64,000 bases of DNA from Stagonosporopsis chrysanthemi (taxonomy: Eukaryota > Ascomycota > Dothideomycetes > Pleosporales > Didymellaceae), in assembly GCA_022560025.1 (NCBI GenBank), contig JAFISE010000009.1:124001-188000 (forward strand). Direction: 5' to 3'. The notes below the pieces were generated by a model. That model was given only the letters and a program-made list of their open reading frames with translations. It did not search any database and was not told where the DNA came from. Shown piece after piece: positions 23,406 through 34,710 of the stretch; within the stretch, counting starts at the first letter, position 1, and each line of letters starts with the position of its first letter. Made by a program: the position numbers and the translations under genes.

Positions 23406-25563
23406 AACTGTCGAGTTCATAGCTTCGCGATGAAGCTGTCCCTGGGGACAGAGGCGTCGGTGTTGTGTCGCGTGACTGAGATGCAGGATATGTGCGATAT
23501 ACTACGGTGCCTTAAGAGCAGCGATTACGTAGCGATCATGGGTTATATGCCCGAGTACGATGGAAGCACAGCCCGGTTTTGCGACGTCAAGATCGACAAG
23601 GCCGGAATAGTGGGACTCTTGTGTCGGGGCAGTGCTGCGAAAGGTCCGGTTGCGAAAGGAGTATTGTGTATCCTTTCCTCGTGGTTGAATGTGTTCACCG
23701 TGAGAGCGTGCAAAGGATCCAACGAAAGATGCAACAGTTAAAGGAGAAGTGAGACAAGTGGAGCACAACGGATCGCGGGTGTTGCTTTGAAGCGGTTCCT
23801 GTCCATCCCTGATAGCCCCAATATTTTCTGTGCTTGGCACCGACCACGCGTCAAGCTCAAGATTTAGAGAGCCGCCGCGTCACTGTCCGGCAGGCTGGAC
23901 GCTGCAGAAGCTTCTATACTTTCTGTGGAGTTGAAGTTCTGGCCCTGCGTCTACCCAAGTTGCGATTTGCTTCCCCAGCATCTCCATCGACTGTCACGCG
24001 ACACCAGCGACTGCTCGTCGAAGTTGCTGCGGATGACCAGAGAACTGCGCTCTGACGCAAGCCAAGCTGCGGCTATAAGCCCGCGCCATACTGATGGTTA
24101 TTTGAAGCTCAGCTTAGCCCTTTTCAGGGCATCGCTAACTTGTTCAGGCCCGGGGGTGCCTAACCACGTACAGGCGAGGCTACGTAGAGGCCTCTGAGTT
24201 TCGTACCTGGCCATACTTTGATATACGCTTTACGCCCAGACAGCGCCCAAAGCATTGTCCCTACATGTGGCATTGCGCACGGCAAATCCAGACCGTCGTC
24301 TTTCAGCCCTCATCCCTTCTGTTCATGCTTCGGCGCAATGGTCGCACACCGCGCCAAGGTACATCGCGCTGACAAAGTGTCTGTCTGACCGGACCCGATT
24401 ACTATGTACACCGCCGCGCTCATGGTCGAGCCAGACAAAAGAGATCGACTTTCCATCGCATCTTGTGCTTTGCCAATTTTAAGCCAGCAAATTACTGCCG
24501 CCGGCGCCACCACGTTAATGTGTGCTGACCCGACTCCTTCCCGCCCAGTCCTGACGTTTCAGCCCTGCGCTGATACGAGTACGAAATTAACCTCTGCTGT
24601 TCGCCCGAGCGGACCGTCCGGCAGGTTTTAATTGCTGTCGACACCGTCCATATACAGTATTCTGAAGATCTTTGAAGATACTTTTCTTTCGAGGATTGTT
24701 GCGACACAAGCTGTGGTCAATACAGCCACGCGACCTGGTGTGTCGATCAAATGTTTGCCTGGCCGCTAGGCAGCTGACAGCCGGTCACAGAGTTGGTACG
24801 GGTGGCCTTTTTATTATCCCGTAGATCACCGGTTCACCGCCTCGGAGCACAACAAGCAACAGCTTGTAACGATGCACACCGATCATTCAACTCGAACATC
24901 ACGAACTCGCGTGCATTTTGACTACTGTATTCAGTGAAAGCAGGCACCGGTAAATTCCTAGTCGCACAGCAGCGTACAACACCTCAATGCAAGGCTTGGT
25001 GAGCTTCGCTGTCAAGACAAGAACAGACGGTCCAGGCGAGGGACGTTGTCATACATGGCAGTGCTAATGGCGAAGACTTGTGTTCCGCCTGCTTCAGCTA
25101 CCCTTGCTTGGCTGCCATCTTGTATGACAGTCTCACAGCCTTACCTTCGGCCTTCGTCCCGTGCATTGCAGCCTATCATCGTGCAGCACAGAGCTATATT
25201 GTATAACCTTTGAGGCGACGACACTGTACTGTTGTCACGGAGGGACGATGGAGATCCTCCTGCGATCAGCCTCAGCCCGTCGATATGAAGACTGCAAGCA
25301 GAGATGTCTAAGAGAAACGAGCTGTGAGTACACAGTCGTCACTCTGTAATGGCATTGCAGCCTTGTCATCTTTTTGACCAAAGCCACAAACCAAGTCAAG
25401 TCAAGTCGAGACTGAGAAGAGTAGGAGCGAAATCAGCCTGCATAACAAGTCGACGCAAACCAACACAAAGCACATTACATCTACAAACACATTACGTCTA
25501 CAAAAACACAACATCTACGAATCCAACACATCTCCATTTCTCCTTTTCTACCACTATTACCCC
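23406..25563. other. Gene-poor region of about 2.2 kb
   Basis: Only short overlapping open frames, none with a known signature. The left part is the promoter of the PAP2 gene. The right end (about 25370-25560) is A/C-rich and lies beyond the stop of the acidic-protein gene, so it is probably its 3' untranslated region on the other strand. Confidence 0.4.
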
Positions 25564-27132
25564 TCACACAAACCTCCTCCTCTTCCTCCTCCCCCCCTCT
25601 CCTCCCCCCTCAATCTTTCTCAACAAACCCCCTTTCCTCAAGCGGTCCTCAGGCGTCTCGCCATGCCCAAAATCATGATCATAATCAAAGAAACCAGGAT
25701 AGCGCCTGCGCACAGCGTCAGACACGGGGTCAAGCGGAAACGGCTCGACGTAGTCATGGGGAGCTTCGTTGTCTGAGGTGGAATCTAAGTTTGCCTCGTC
25801 TTCCGAGAACTCGGGGCCTTCTTCATCGTCGCCTGGGAAGTTGCCGAAGTCGTCTGGCTCATCGTAGCGTTCATCATGGCCGGGAGACTCGTCGTAGGCC
25901 TCTGGGCTGTCTGGGGCGTCGTCTTCATCTGAAGGAGGCTCCAATTCCGACTCAACATCTGCGTCCTCCTCCTCCTCCTCCTCCTCCTCCTCCTCCTCTT
26001 CTTCTTCTTCTTCTTCTGGCTCCAACATGGAGTCCGCATAGTTTACTGACCGACGAGCCGTCCTGCGCGGGTTGCGCCGAAACGAGGCTTCTCTTATCGC
26101 CTCTTCCGTCTCCTCCTCCTCCTCTTCCTCTTCCGTGATCTCCTTGCGAGTTGTTCGACGCGGAAATCGCTGTGGGGGGGAAGGAGCATCGTCGCGTCTT
26201 CGCCTCTCTGTCTCGTCCTGAGATTCGACCTCACTATCAGAGAGATATTCAAGTGACTCCTCTGCCGCGCTTGGGGACCTATCCGCTTCTTCAGCAGCAC
26301 CAGAAGACGACGGCGACACGGGAGTTGATACGTGCTCGATTGGCTCTTCCGAACCGCCCGCCACGTCTGCGTCGCGCCTTGGGTACCTCCGTAGATATCC
26401 CCTGATAAGAGGTTCATCACTATCTGCCTCTTCATCATGGGTTACGGAAGCGTGGCCAGGCTCTGCTTCGTGTGAAGTCGACCGCTTGCTTCCTGAGTCA
26501 GGAGGGGACCTGAGAGGCGGGGTGACGTGTGAGTCCTCAGAGGAGCTGCTTATAGTGGGACTAAGTGGCGATTCTACTACCGGACGTCTTCGGGGGCGAG
26601 TTGGACGTTTCGTCTTTCCACTGTCGGTGCTGCTCTTCTCAGCATCTGAGCCATGTGCGGGCCTGGGTGGAGTAATGGGTGAATCCTCCGACGAGTTGCG
26701 TGGAGTGGGCCTATGTGGCGTCTCCAATCCCCTACGTGCTCCGCGTCGAGGTGGCGGCAAACCCCTAGACGACTTCTTCGTTGCTCGACGTGTTGGGCCT
26801 CGCACCGTTGGCTTGCTCTTTGCGCCACCGTCGCTGAAGTCTGAGTCTGAGTCTGGATTGTAATCAGACTCGCTGTCGCTTGAGGAAGAGTTGTCGATCT
26901 CTTCGCTCGAGCTGGAATCGGAATCCTCGGAGCTGCTAATGCCTATTTCACTGTCTTCGGCGCTCTCATCGCCTTCATCATCTTCGTCCAGCAAGCTCTT
27001 CCTGCTTCTTCTTGGCTCAAAAGGCGATGCTTTATCATCATCACCTTCGTGCCCACTGCTGCCTCCACGGTTACTCCCACTCTCTTCATCGTCGATATAA
27101 TCAACTCTATCTACCAAGATACTGTCATCCAT
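25564..27132 (-). CDS. Highly acidic, intrinsically disordered protein of unknown function
   Basis: Single exon, 522 aa from ATG 27132 (MDDSILVDRVDYIDDE). Composition is extreme: long Asp/Glu/Ser runs, repeated Arg/Pro/Ser-rich basic patches (KPTVRGPTRRATKK, GKTKRPTRPRRRP) and an almost pure Glu tract around residues 370-390, encoded by a GAG/GAA triplet run (25964-26025). The C-terminus is the most conserved-looking part: VEPFPLDPVSDAVRRRYPGF, then DYDHDFGHGETPEDRLRKGG and a basic end GGRRKRRRFV. No domain is recognised. Alternating acidic and basic patches suggest a chromatin or nucleolar protein, but that is a guess. The long uninterrupted frame and coherent composition support a real gene. 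Confidence 0.65.
   Translation of the reverse strand: MDDSILVDRVDYIDDEESGSNRGGSSGHEGDDDKASPFEPRRSRKSLLDEDDEGDESAEDSEIGISSSEDSDSSSSEEIDNSSSSDSESDYNPDSDSDFSDGGAKSKPTVRGPTRRATKKSSRGLPPPRRGARRGLETPHRPTPRNSSEDSPITPPRPAHGSDAEKSSTDSGKTKRPTRPRRRPVVESPLSPTISSSSEDSHVTPPLRSPPDSGSKRSTSHEAEPGHASVTHDEEADSDEPLIRGYLRRYPRRDADVAGGSEEPIEHVSTPVSPSSSGAAEEADRSPSAAEESLEYLSDSEVESQDETERRRRDDAPSPPQRFPRRTTRKEITEEEEEEEETEEAIREASFRRNPRRTARRSVNYADSMLEPEEEEEEEEEEEEEEEEEDADVESELEPPSDEDDAPDSPEAYDESPGHDERYDEPDDFGNFPGDDEEGPEFSEDEANLDSTSDNEAPHDYVEPFPLDPVSDAVRRRYPGFFDYDHDFGHGETPEDRLRKGGLLRKIEGGGEGGRRKRRRFV
25964..26025 (-). repeat. GAG/GAA triplet run coding poly-glutamate
   Basis: On the plus strand a CTC/TTC triplet run, coding about 20 consecutive Glu residues in the acidic protein. 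Prone to length variation. Confidence 0.9.
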
Positions 27133-27663
27133 TTTTTCTTCGTGATTTGGATATATGCGTATTCGTTTGTGTGTGTTGAGCAGGACGTGTTTCGGTGTTT
27201 GTGCTTGTACACTGTGTCTACTCACCGCGAGATTTAGACAAAAGACTCCCTAATAGAAAGATGAAAGCCAGCGGGCTTTCGTTTAACGAACACTGTGCGT
27301 GCAGAACCAAGAGGCCATGAGTCTCCACAAAGCCCCTTCGAGGGAACAAAGACTGGGACTCGAGCTAGACTTGAAAGCCGCAACTCAGCATTGTCGGGGT
27401 TGAGACTCAAGCCCGCTGATTCACTTGTCTCCAGAAACAATGAGGCGGATCTATGTGAGGATGCTGCTTGACTGTGATCAGGAGCAATGGCAAGCCATGC
27501 TAGGACGCTCGTCAAAGCCCAGAGAGCGGCGAGTGATTCGAAGCGTTCCAATTAGGCTGCTCCGTCTATTCTTGCTCTACGAAAGTCGCCGAATGCCAAT
27601 CTCTTGTATCCAGTCGCAATAGATTTATTCATGTCGCAGACACCAAAGATGCCCCCTCCGTGC
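27133..27663. other. Intergenic spacer, no gene recognised
   Basis: Promoter of the acidic-protein gene and 3' flank of the CoA-binding gene; no supported gene. Confidence 0.4.
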
Positions 27664-28242
27664 TCACAGCCGCGACCACTCTCTCCCAGCAGCCTTTAAC
27701 CCAGCCTCACCGTCCACAAGCACACACCACCCCTCTGAACCGTCCCCACCATCGCCAGCGATAACGGCTTGGAAATTGGCTTGCGCATATTCCAGCACAT
27801 CATCGTTGAAGCTGCCTGGCTGCAGCCACACGGCAGGCACGCCAGCCTCTTTCGCTTCCTTGAGCAGCTGTTTGGTGACAGCTGGTGGTGTAATTACAGA
27901 CAGCGAGTAGTCTGAGGCGGGTGGATCTGATAGTGCAGCCGGTCCGGGGACGGTAGTGTGTTCGCGACCGAGCACGGAGATGGTGGGGGAGCGCGGGTTG
28001 ATGGCTGTTGCGGGGAGGGAATGCTGGAGGTACCAGGCGAATACTGGACTTATGCATTAGCACCTTCATGAACAGCCTGCTTGCTAAACTACGGGTGCAT
28101 TTGTGGAGTTGTACGTACCTCTATGCCCGTACTTGGATGGATCGGACGATGCGCCCGCCACGGCGAAACGTGGCGATGAGAAGAATACCTTGAGGGCTGT
28201 TTCCATCTCTGCGTCGCGTTTCTGACCTCTTGTCGTTGGCAT
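27664..28242 (-). CDS. CoA-binding-domain (YccU-like) protein
   Basis: Exons complement(27664..28043, 28119..28242), 167 aa; a 75-bp intron with GTACGT donor joins SKYGHR|VFAWYLQHSLP. A Rossmann-type CoA-binding domain fills the protein: FFSSPRFAVAGASSDPSKYG at the nucleotide-binding turn, LPATAINPRSPTI, YSLSVITPPAVTKQLLKEAK, and AVWLQPGSFNDDVLEYAQ. This matches the small CoA_binding_2 (YccU/succinyl-CoA synthetase alpha-like) family found in bacteria and fungi. The reaction is unknown for this family; a soluble cytosolic or mitochondrial protein is likely. Start MPTTRGQKRD at 28242 is the one that keeps a compact domain. Confidence 0.85.
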
Positions 28243-28474
28243 TGATATCGTGGAAGTAGAGAACAGACTTGACTGATATGCGAGAGCAGTAGGATCGCTG
28301 GGGATGCATGTAACGGACCGAGGCACGGCGTCACGTCATTGGTACGCGCCTCGCGTGCTTTGAACAAGCAACGAAATGGGGAAGGTGATATCTACGCCGG
28401 CCAGCAATGTGATCCATTTAGGCAAGTAGTGATGGCTCACTGATACGTTATATTAACTATATAGTACCTGTGCT

Positions 28475-29692
28475 CTACTTGAACTCGGCAAATGCAAGCT
28501 CGTATGCAAGAGCAAGAGTCAACTTTGCGTGCTGCAGCATGTGATCGAAACTCAAATACTCGATCTTGTCCTCAGTAGTGTGGATCTTGTTGTCGGAGTA
28601 CTTGAAATCGGATTCGATAACAAAAGCGGACGGGTAGCCGGCCTTTGAAGCACTAGCGTGATCTGAGCAAGCGTAGCCACACTTAGTCAGAACGTAGGGA
28701 ATGTCACAGTACTCGGTAATGACCTCTTTTATGAAGTCAGTAAGACCGGGGTCGACGAAGTCGGTAATGACACCGACAGACTCAGGCTCGCCGTTGTCAA
28801 GCGTCTTCTGCACATATCCAGTCATATCCTGCTGCAGCATGGCCTTGATATCGCGACGCTCTTTCTGATACGACTGGAAGATTGCCTGGCTTCCAAGAAG
28901 GCCGCCTTCTTCGGCCGAGTACCAGTGAAATTCGACGGTGTTCTCTGCTTCGCCCTTCAGGACCTCCTCGGACTTGAGGAGCACTCGCAGTGCTTCTAAA
29001 ATAGTGACGGTACCACTGCCGTCGTCGTCGGCGCCAGGTGCGGCAAGAATTGAGGGCAGAAAGAGGTTGATACTGTCTTGATGTGCTCCAATCACAACAG
29101 TCTTGTTGCTCTTGCCGGGAATCGTGGCAATGATGCTGGCCTGACCCCAGGGGTGGGGAAATGCCTTCACTGATGCGGCCTTCGCGCCTGCATCCTTCAA
29201 AGTGCCGTCCACCTGCTTAAGAAGCCATGCCGACGACTGAGCACCATATTGCGACTTGTAGTAACGAGTGTGGAACGCCGTGAACGTCTCAAGATGCTTA
29301 CGCATGTTATCCTTCTCGAGTTCCTTAAGCAGAGGGCCCACTGTCTTGTTGTATGCGGGTTTCGAAGGGAAGGTGACCTTCTTCGATGCTATCTCATGGC
29401 TGAGGATACTAAGGTCGTCGCTGTCCGTGATGTCGAAGAAGTTGATGTTTTGCTTGGCCTGTCAGCGCTTGTGGCAGCAACATAGTACTCAGACACTGCA
29501 TACCCGACGTAAAGCCCACTTCTCATCCTCAGTCACCCATCGTGTCTCTCCCGGGGACAGCTCGATCAGGTACTGGTCTGGCTCATCGATCGTAACTTGA
29601 GGATTCTGGAGGACAACCTGTGGGTCCTTCGGGGTGGCAACTGCTGCAGCAAGAGCCACAGCCGACAGAGACAGCAATATTGAGGACTTCAT
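28475..29692 (-). CDS. lap1: Secreted M28E leucine aminopeptidase (LAP1 type)
   Basis: Exons complement(28475..29458, 29504..29692), 390 aa; a 45-bp intron joins ALRR|AKQNINFFDITD. Signal peptide MKSSILLSLSAVALAAAVA is followed by a propeptide of ~80 residues. The catalytic domain has the co-catalytic zinc ligands in family order: GAHQDS (His), APGADDDGSG (Asp), the catalytic-base pair SAEEGG (Glu-Glu), QQDMTGY (Asp) and KIHTTEDK (His). A cysteine pair in TKCGYACSDH is typical of this group. It should act outside the cell, releasing N-terminal amino acids from peptides for nutrition. Length and motif spacing fit fungal LAP1. Confidence 0.93.
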
Positions 29693-30017
29693 AATCGCAA
29701 GAGGTTGATGTTGAGAGGAAGGTTGATGTTGTTGTCACGAGGGTGCCTGGAGTTGCTGCGGCGATTAGACACCGAGCTGTCCCAAAGTGGTTAGAGTAAT
29801 GCCATCATTGATCATGATCATGGGTTATGAGCCGCTCTCGTTACAACCTTCCTTCACGGACTCTTTAGCCTCTATGAAGAACGAATACTCCAAAAGGAGG
29901 CCATCTGTTATAGCGACGATCAAGATCACAGGGATTCTTATCAATTGCAAGTATTGAAGAACCGACAACCATCACAATAACACAAGAAATCCTTCAAACA
30001 ATCCCTGATCCACCTCC
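29693..30017. other. Intergenic spacer
   Basis: Promoter of the aminopeptidase gene and 3' flank of the caspase-like gene. Nothing else seen. Confidence 0.4.
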
Positions 30018-31492
30018 TCACGAATCTGCGTTGCTTTCAGGTGTCATTGGTGTCGAGATATTCCCTGAGAATGGTTTTAAGCAGACACCTGAAGCCCGAC
30101 GCTTCGATGCTACAAGAGTGGGTTCCTCTGATCGGCTCCGCTTGATTGTTTTCTTCCCAGCGCCACGATTGTTCTCAATGATAGTTTCGATGGCCCTACG
30201 AAAGCGTTGTCGGGGATTGGTTTTGGCCTGGTGTACGATGTCGACGAGACGCTGCAGCCGCTGCCCTGGGTTGTTCTTCTCCATCTTGACCCAGTCGATT
30301 CGGCGTAGTGGTACGATTGGCTTGCAAGCGGTTACGAGCGCGCGGGCCCACTCCTCGATCTTGTCTTTGGAGAGGTCTCGCTTCTCTAAAGAAAATCGCA
30401 GACTGATCCCAGCTTCCTCAGGCGCTTTTTTCTGGAAGTTGATGGCAAGCTGCTTGGCTTCTTTAGCAGTCTTCTCGCTGAGAGGCTTCAGTTGTACATG
30501 ACGATTGTTGTTCTTGTGTAACCGGTCGAATAGATAAGCAGGGCTATCACTGTTCTTGTTTATCTCTTCCAAGATCTTGGTCGTCAGGATACTTTCGTCA
30601 TGAGCGTTATCGAGGAATCGTTCCAAGGTAGCGACCAAACGCATTGTGAATGAGTCTGAACTAGGAGCTGGTGTAGTATCGTCTTTGTCACATGCCGCGA
30701 GTAGGTCGTAGAGCCTGTGGCTATCGTCGGAACCCTTGTGGGCTCGGCTTGCGAAGCAACAATCCAAAATTGTCAGTACGTCTGGCTCAACACCCTTCTT
30801 GGTGAGCAATTCCTCGGCGATGTCCCAGTAGGCGTAGGCTTGAAGTTTTCCTTTCTTTGTCTTGTGTGCATCGGTTGTTCTAAGACTTGCGTTAGTTGTG
30901 AGATGCTTTGTGCGTGCACTACTTACGCAGCGAACGCTAATCTTCCGATAGAACCCAGTCGTAAACCATGTCCAGTATAATATATGATCATCAACTTATT
31001 GGCTCCATCATGCTTGGCGATGTGCTGCGCGATAGCTAGATTGAGGGTGTTTTGCGGCTTCTCATCCTCTGTGTTGAGACATACGAGAGGGCTAATCGAG
31101 AAACCAAAGCGGCGGAAAACTGCTTCCAGTTTTCTGATCTGATCACAGTCAGCAAAGAAAAGGTTGTCGCCAGCCTTGTCGTCCAGAATTGTACTCACCT
31201 CTTCAGTATGACCGGCTCGATAGTCATCGATATCAGGATGCCATCGGATCATGAGCACAGACACCTCCTCGTAGCTACTGGGTATATTCAATTCATTCTT
31301 GATAGCATTTTCAAACCAAGCTTGTCGCTGCGTTTCCATCTTCTTTTCGTTGTCGAACGTCCCTGCTCTTGGAATTTGTTCCAAGGGGGCTTTTTTTGTT
31401 TCCTCAAGTATGTTAACATCAACATCACCATGCTTCTCAATACTAATATCGACAGCTGAACTTTCAGACTGCGGCTGCTGTGTCGCCATCAT
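30018..31492 (-). CDS. Caspase-like (peptidase C14) protein with a basic C-terminal region
   Basis: Exons complement(30018..30879, 30927..31492), 475 aa; a 47-bp intron joins RLAFA|ATTDAHKTKKG. The caspase-type fold is visible: SVLMIRWHPDIDD, a helix/strand ANKLMIIYYTGHG with catalytic His175, and VLTILDCCFASRA with Cys229/Cys230, the second being the likely nucleophile by analogy with metacaspases. The segment between (AYAYWDIAEELL) resembles fungal caspase-like proteins rather than type I metacaspases: there is no Pro/Gln-rich prodomain. Residues ~330-475 are helical and basic, ending in a Lys/Arg-rich tail (KKTIKRSRSEEP). Such proteins act in fungal cell death or self/non-self reactions, or only as regulated proteases; the role here is inferred. 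Neighbours include DUF6594 and HET genes. Confidence 0.8.
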
Positions 31493-31974
31493 AGTTCACC
31501 GTTACATAGCCGCCGTTCGTGACGATGCCTCATTTTTGTAGCGCAAGGCCAGCCCCGTGTTCCGTCAGCTTACATTTGAGGGACGATTATGGCTGAGCAG
31601 GCTACGCCTAGTTTTGGGGGCCGCTCAAGCAAGCGCTGCACGAGGCTTTGAACATAGCCTTTTGCCTTTTTGCCTGCAGGCATGCAAACTAATTGTAATT
31701 CGGCAGCCAAAGCTAAAAGTAGTTCCGCGGAAACTACACGCGTTGGGGAACCAATCACAGGTGTAATTGATGCACCCTCCCGTGGTATCCCTGCAGATCA
31801 GCAGCCGTGATGCGGGAGTATCAAGGGTGGAAGGCAACAGAACATCATGTTGCGTGCAACATTATTAAATTGGATGAGCAAAGCCGGTAGCTATAATATA
31901 CACTATCCAGTTGCCTGTTTTGCGGGAAGTATCTTCCTGATTTGCTACACAAATCTTTTCACGCTGCCCTTCTC
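31493..31974. other. Intergenic spacer between divergent genes
   Basis: Shared promoter region between the caspase-like gene (minus) and the small four-exon gene (plus). No coding signature. Confidence 0.4.
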
Positions 31975-32575
31975 ATGGAGCGCTCACCGGAATCACAGCC
32001 CGAGGCACAGCAGAATGAACAGGCTTCCTTGAACGAGGAACCGCAGGTTTGTCGATTTCGCGACATTATCATAAGCCATGTTAACAATGTCTAGCCGTTC
32101 GATTATAGTGGGCTGACCAAGTCTGCGGCTACGTTTTCTCGCGCAGTACCCCTAAATGTGTGTCGACCATCGAAGTACAACACTAACTAGAAATACATCT
32201 AACACTAGCTTTCTACTTAGGTACCGCGTAGATATGAGAGGCAGGAGCGAGTGAAAATGAGGGTGGTCGAAGCAAGTCAAGAATTCGGGAAGGTCGTATC
32301 ATGGCCGGTCTTCAAAGTCCATGACTATCGCGGGGACGAATCAACGGGCTGGACGTACCAACTGCTGATCATTATATCCCAGACTGTGTTCCAGGATTCT
32401 AGCGGTCAGAGTTGGTTTGACCAGGGACTACTAAAGAAGGAAAAGCGCTGACAGGCTGTGGGAGGGCGTCACAGGCGAGGCTGAGTTCTCCATGCAAGCT
32501 GACAAGCTGGAGCGGTATGAAGGTGGGGGACTAAATTGGAACAATCCGTATCGATCGGTCGTCAGCGACTCTTAA
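31975..32575 (+). CDS. Unrecognised small gene, four short exons (hypothetical)
   Basis: Proposed exons join(31975..32046, 32095..32157, 32221..32414, 32455..32575), 149 aa. The model rests on internal evidence only: four exons joined by GT-AG introns of 48, 63 and 40 bp leave one open frame, and intron 2 has an ACTAAC-like branch site. The N-terminus is Glu/Gln-rich (MERSPESQPEAQQ), then PFDYSGLTKSAATFSR, a Lys/Arg patch PRRYERQERVKMR and VVEASQEFGKVVSWPVFKV. A hydrophobic stretch YQLLIIISQ is too short for a confident membrane helix. I do not recognise the family. It is transcribed away from the caspase-like gene and precedes the DUF6594 gene. It could be a false model or part of a longer gene. 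Confidence 0.4.
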
Positions 32576-33000
32576 AGAAAGCAAGATTTCCTCTATATGT
32601 GCACTATCGCACGAGCTGGTAGATGCGAGCCATTTCCGAGACTAATTATGAACTTCTCACGGTTGTTATTGACACGAAGCAATGTCAACGAAGATATCGA
32701 GAGCGGACTGTGGGAAGCCTCAGCTAGCGGTAATGGCTGTGAACGTACCGGCCTGCCAAGTCCCTCTTCCACCATGATCGGCTCTCCAACTGCCAGTATG
32801 AGTTTGGACCACACTTTACTCATCAAATACTGAGATGGCTAGGCTCGAAACACAACACTTTCACTGAGAAACAACGACACAAAGCCGAAAAACAAGAAAC
32901 TATTGATGAGAAGGAATTAGCTCAGAAGGAAATTGCAGAAACAGTCACTGCGACGCGTATGGTTTTACAACACATTACTATCAATCAGTCACGCTCACAG

Positions 33001-33951
33001 GGATGCAGTTGAGAGTTACCCTACGGGCTATCCGTCTCAGGCTGCCTTTCAGTCTAGCGACTCTAGCTTCTCCATCTACCGTTCATTTGACTATTTGCAT
33101 TCTCGTGTCATTCTCGAGCTTCAAGATGAACTTCGAAGCCTTGAAGATGATTTAGGTCAGCTTGACGAGGAGGATGGGTTCGGCCCAGACAGGGAACGTA
33201 GAAATCTCGTTCGGTCACGCGAAATGGACCTTGAGACTTCAGAATCCGAGGGTTGTCCATCGCAACGTTCAAAGTTGCTGTGCGAAATTCGCACCAAGCT
33301 TGTGCATTACGATGAGATTCTTTTGAAAGCAAGAGAGCTCAATGCTTTCCAGCGACCAAGTAATCGTGACTACAGGAGCCTAAGACACTGGTGTCGAGCA
33401 AAAAAACCATTGGTAGATGAAGAGCAAGTGTTTGTCATGCGCAAAGAGGATCTGATCAGTCTTCGACAAGGTAGAGAGTGGGCCGGCTTTGACGGATGGA
33501 TCGAATCGGCCATCAAAAGACTACCCAAGTGCATCAAGCAGGTACACTTTTCTGCCATGCTGCACGTTCACAGCCACTGACCTATTAAAAGTCACTCTTC
33601 ACCACACCAGAGCTGCGAGCAAAGACGAAAGATACCTCGATCGAATACTACTCGCCATCTCGGGTCGAAAAACTTGTCGGCCTCATCATCACACTAATCA
33701 TCTTCATACTGCTCATCCTGCCGGTCATTGCAATGTACAAGCTGACATCAGTCGGCAATCGGAATTCGACCATTGACGCAGTAGGCCTACTGGTTGTTTT
33801 CACTCTTTTGTTCTCGGCAGCCATGTCTCTTTTGACCAAAGCCAAGCGGCATGAGCTATTCGCCGCCTCAGCAGCTTATTGTGCAGTGCTGGTGGTCTTC
33901 ATTAGTAACTTCAGTAACGAGTCTGTCTCTGGTGCAGGCGGGAGCACTTGA
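33001..33951 (+). CDS. DUF6594 membrane protein; 5' end unresolved
   Basis: Exons join(33001..33541, 33592..33951); the 3' intron (50 bp) joins LPKCIKQ|SLFTTPELR. The first visible exon begins after an acceptor at 32999-33000; no in-frame ATG exon could be fixed upstream, so the start is missing from this model. The N-terminal part is YPTGYPSQAAFQSSDSSF, then a long acidic helical region (LHSRVILELQDELRSLEDDL), typical of fungal DUF6594. The C-terminus has YYSPSRVEKLVGL followed by three membrane helices (about 33685-33750, 33781-33835, 33855-33905). The family is restricted to fungi, multiplies in many filamentous species, and its function is unknown. An upstream alternative frame may mean an additional gene or a decayed first exon. 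Confidence 0.75.
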
Positions 33952-34710
33952 ATGCTGGGCCAACCTTCCCGTCCGTGTATCAGCTCATTTCTTCTGTCCT
34001 TTTGCCATATCACGCGTATGTTCATCTCTGTGGCAATATTGTGTCGCGTGGGATCCTGCGCAATCAGGTGCCGATGCACCGCAATTGAACCTCACCTCAA
34101 TCTTGCTCATTCTTTCAGTGCTGGTTGTGCACAATCTCACCTGTCTATAGGCATGAAGATCCACTTCGTATGCCGTGGACGTATTTGTGGCCTTACCGTT
34201 GTCCGCAGCCACGTCGCTGCTAAGGCCGACTGACATCATCTTTGCTACACAAGCGCGGCCTGCCGTACTGCTCTGGTGGGCATTAACTATCGACTTCGGC
34301 AGCAATAATGCCGAAGGTCTGGTATGGAATCCGATGAGAGCCAGAGGGTATGACTGGTGGCCACGGGCTTGGTTTCCTGGCCCTCGAATGCGCAAGTCCA
34401 AAGCGTGGATGGTTGACGAACTAGGAGCAATATTCACTCCTCAATATCGATCACTCTATGCGTCCCGAGACGAGTCTGGGGTGCTAGATGAGTTCGATAT
34501 CAGGTTTCGGAGGGTCAAGAAGGACGATCGACCCGTGTCCTCGTCGACCCCGCCATAGGTAGCCCCACACGGATGGTGATGCCACCTTCATCTCTTGTTC
34601 ACCAACGATACCTGGCCAAAGTTCTGAGAGCATTTCGCTAACATCGTGCGAAGTCGATAGTGTCATCAAAATCGAATCATTTCTAAAGTCAGCCACATTA
34701 TTACCAGGAT
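33952..34710. other. Spacer with an open frame of uncertain status
   Basis: A frame open from about 34160 to 34558 ends in GYDWWPRAWFPGPRMRKS... RRVKKDD. It lacks an ATG start and a signature, and no splice join to the DUF6594 gene was found, so it may be a decayed exon or chance. The right end is the promoter of the SDR gene. Confidence 0.3.

Noticed and set aside
34160..34558. Open frame after the DUF6594 gene
   Set aside because: No ATG start and no join by splicing; listed in the spacer note instead of as a gene.
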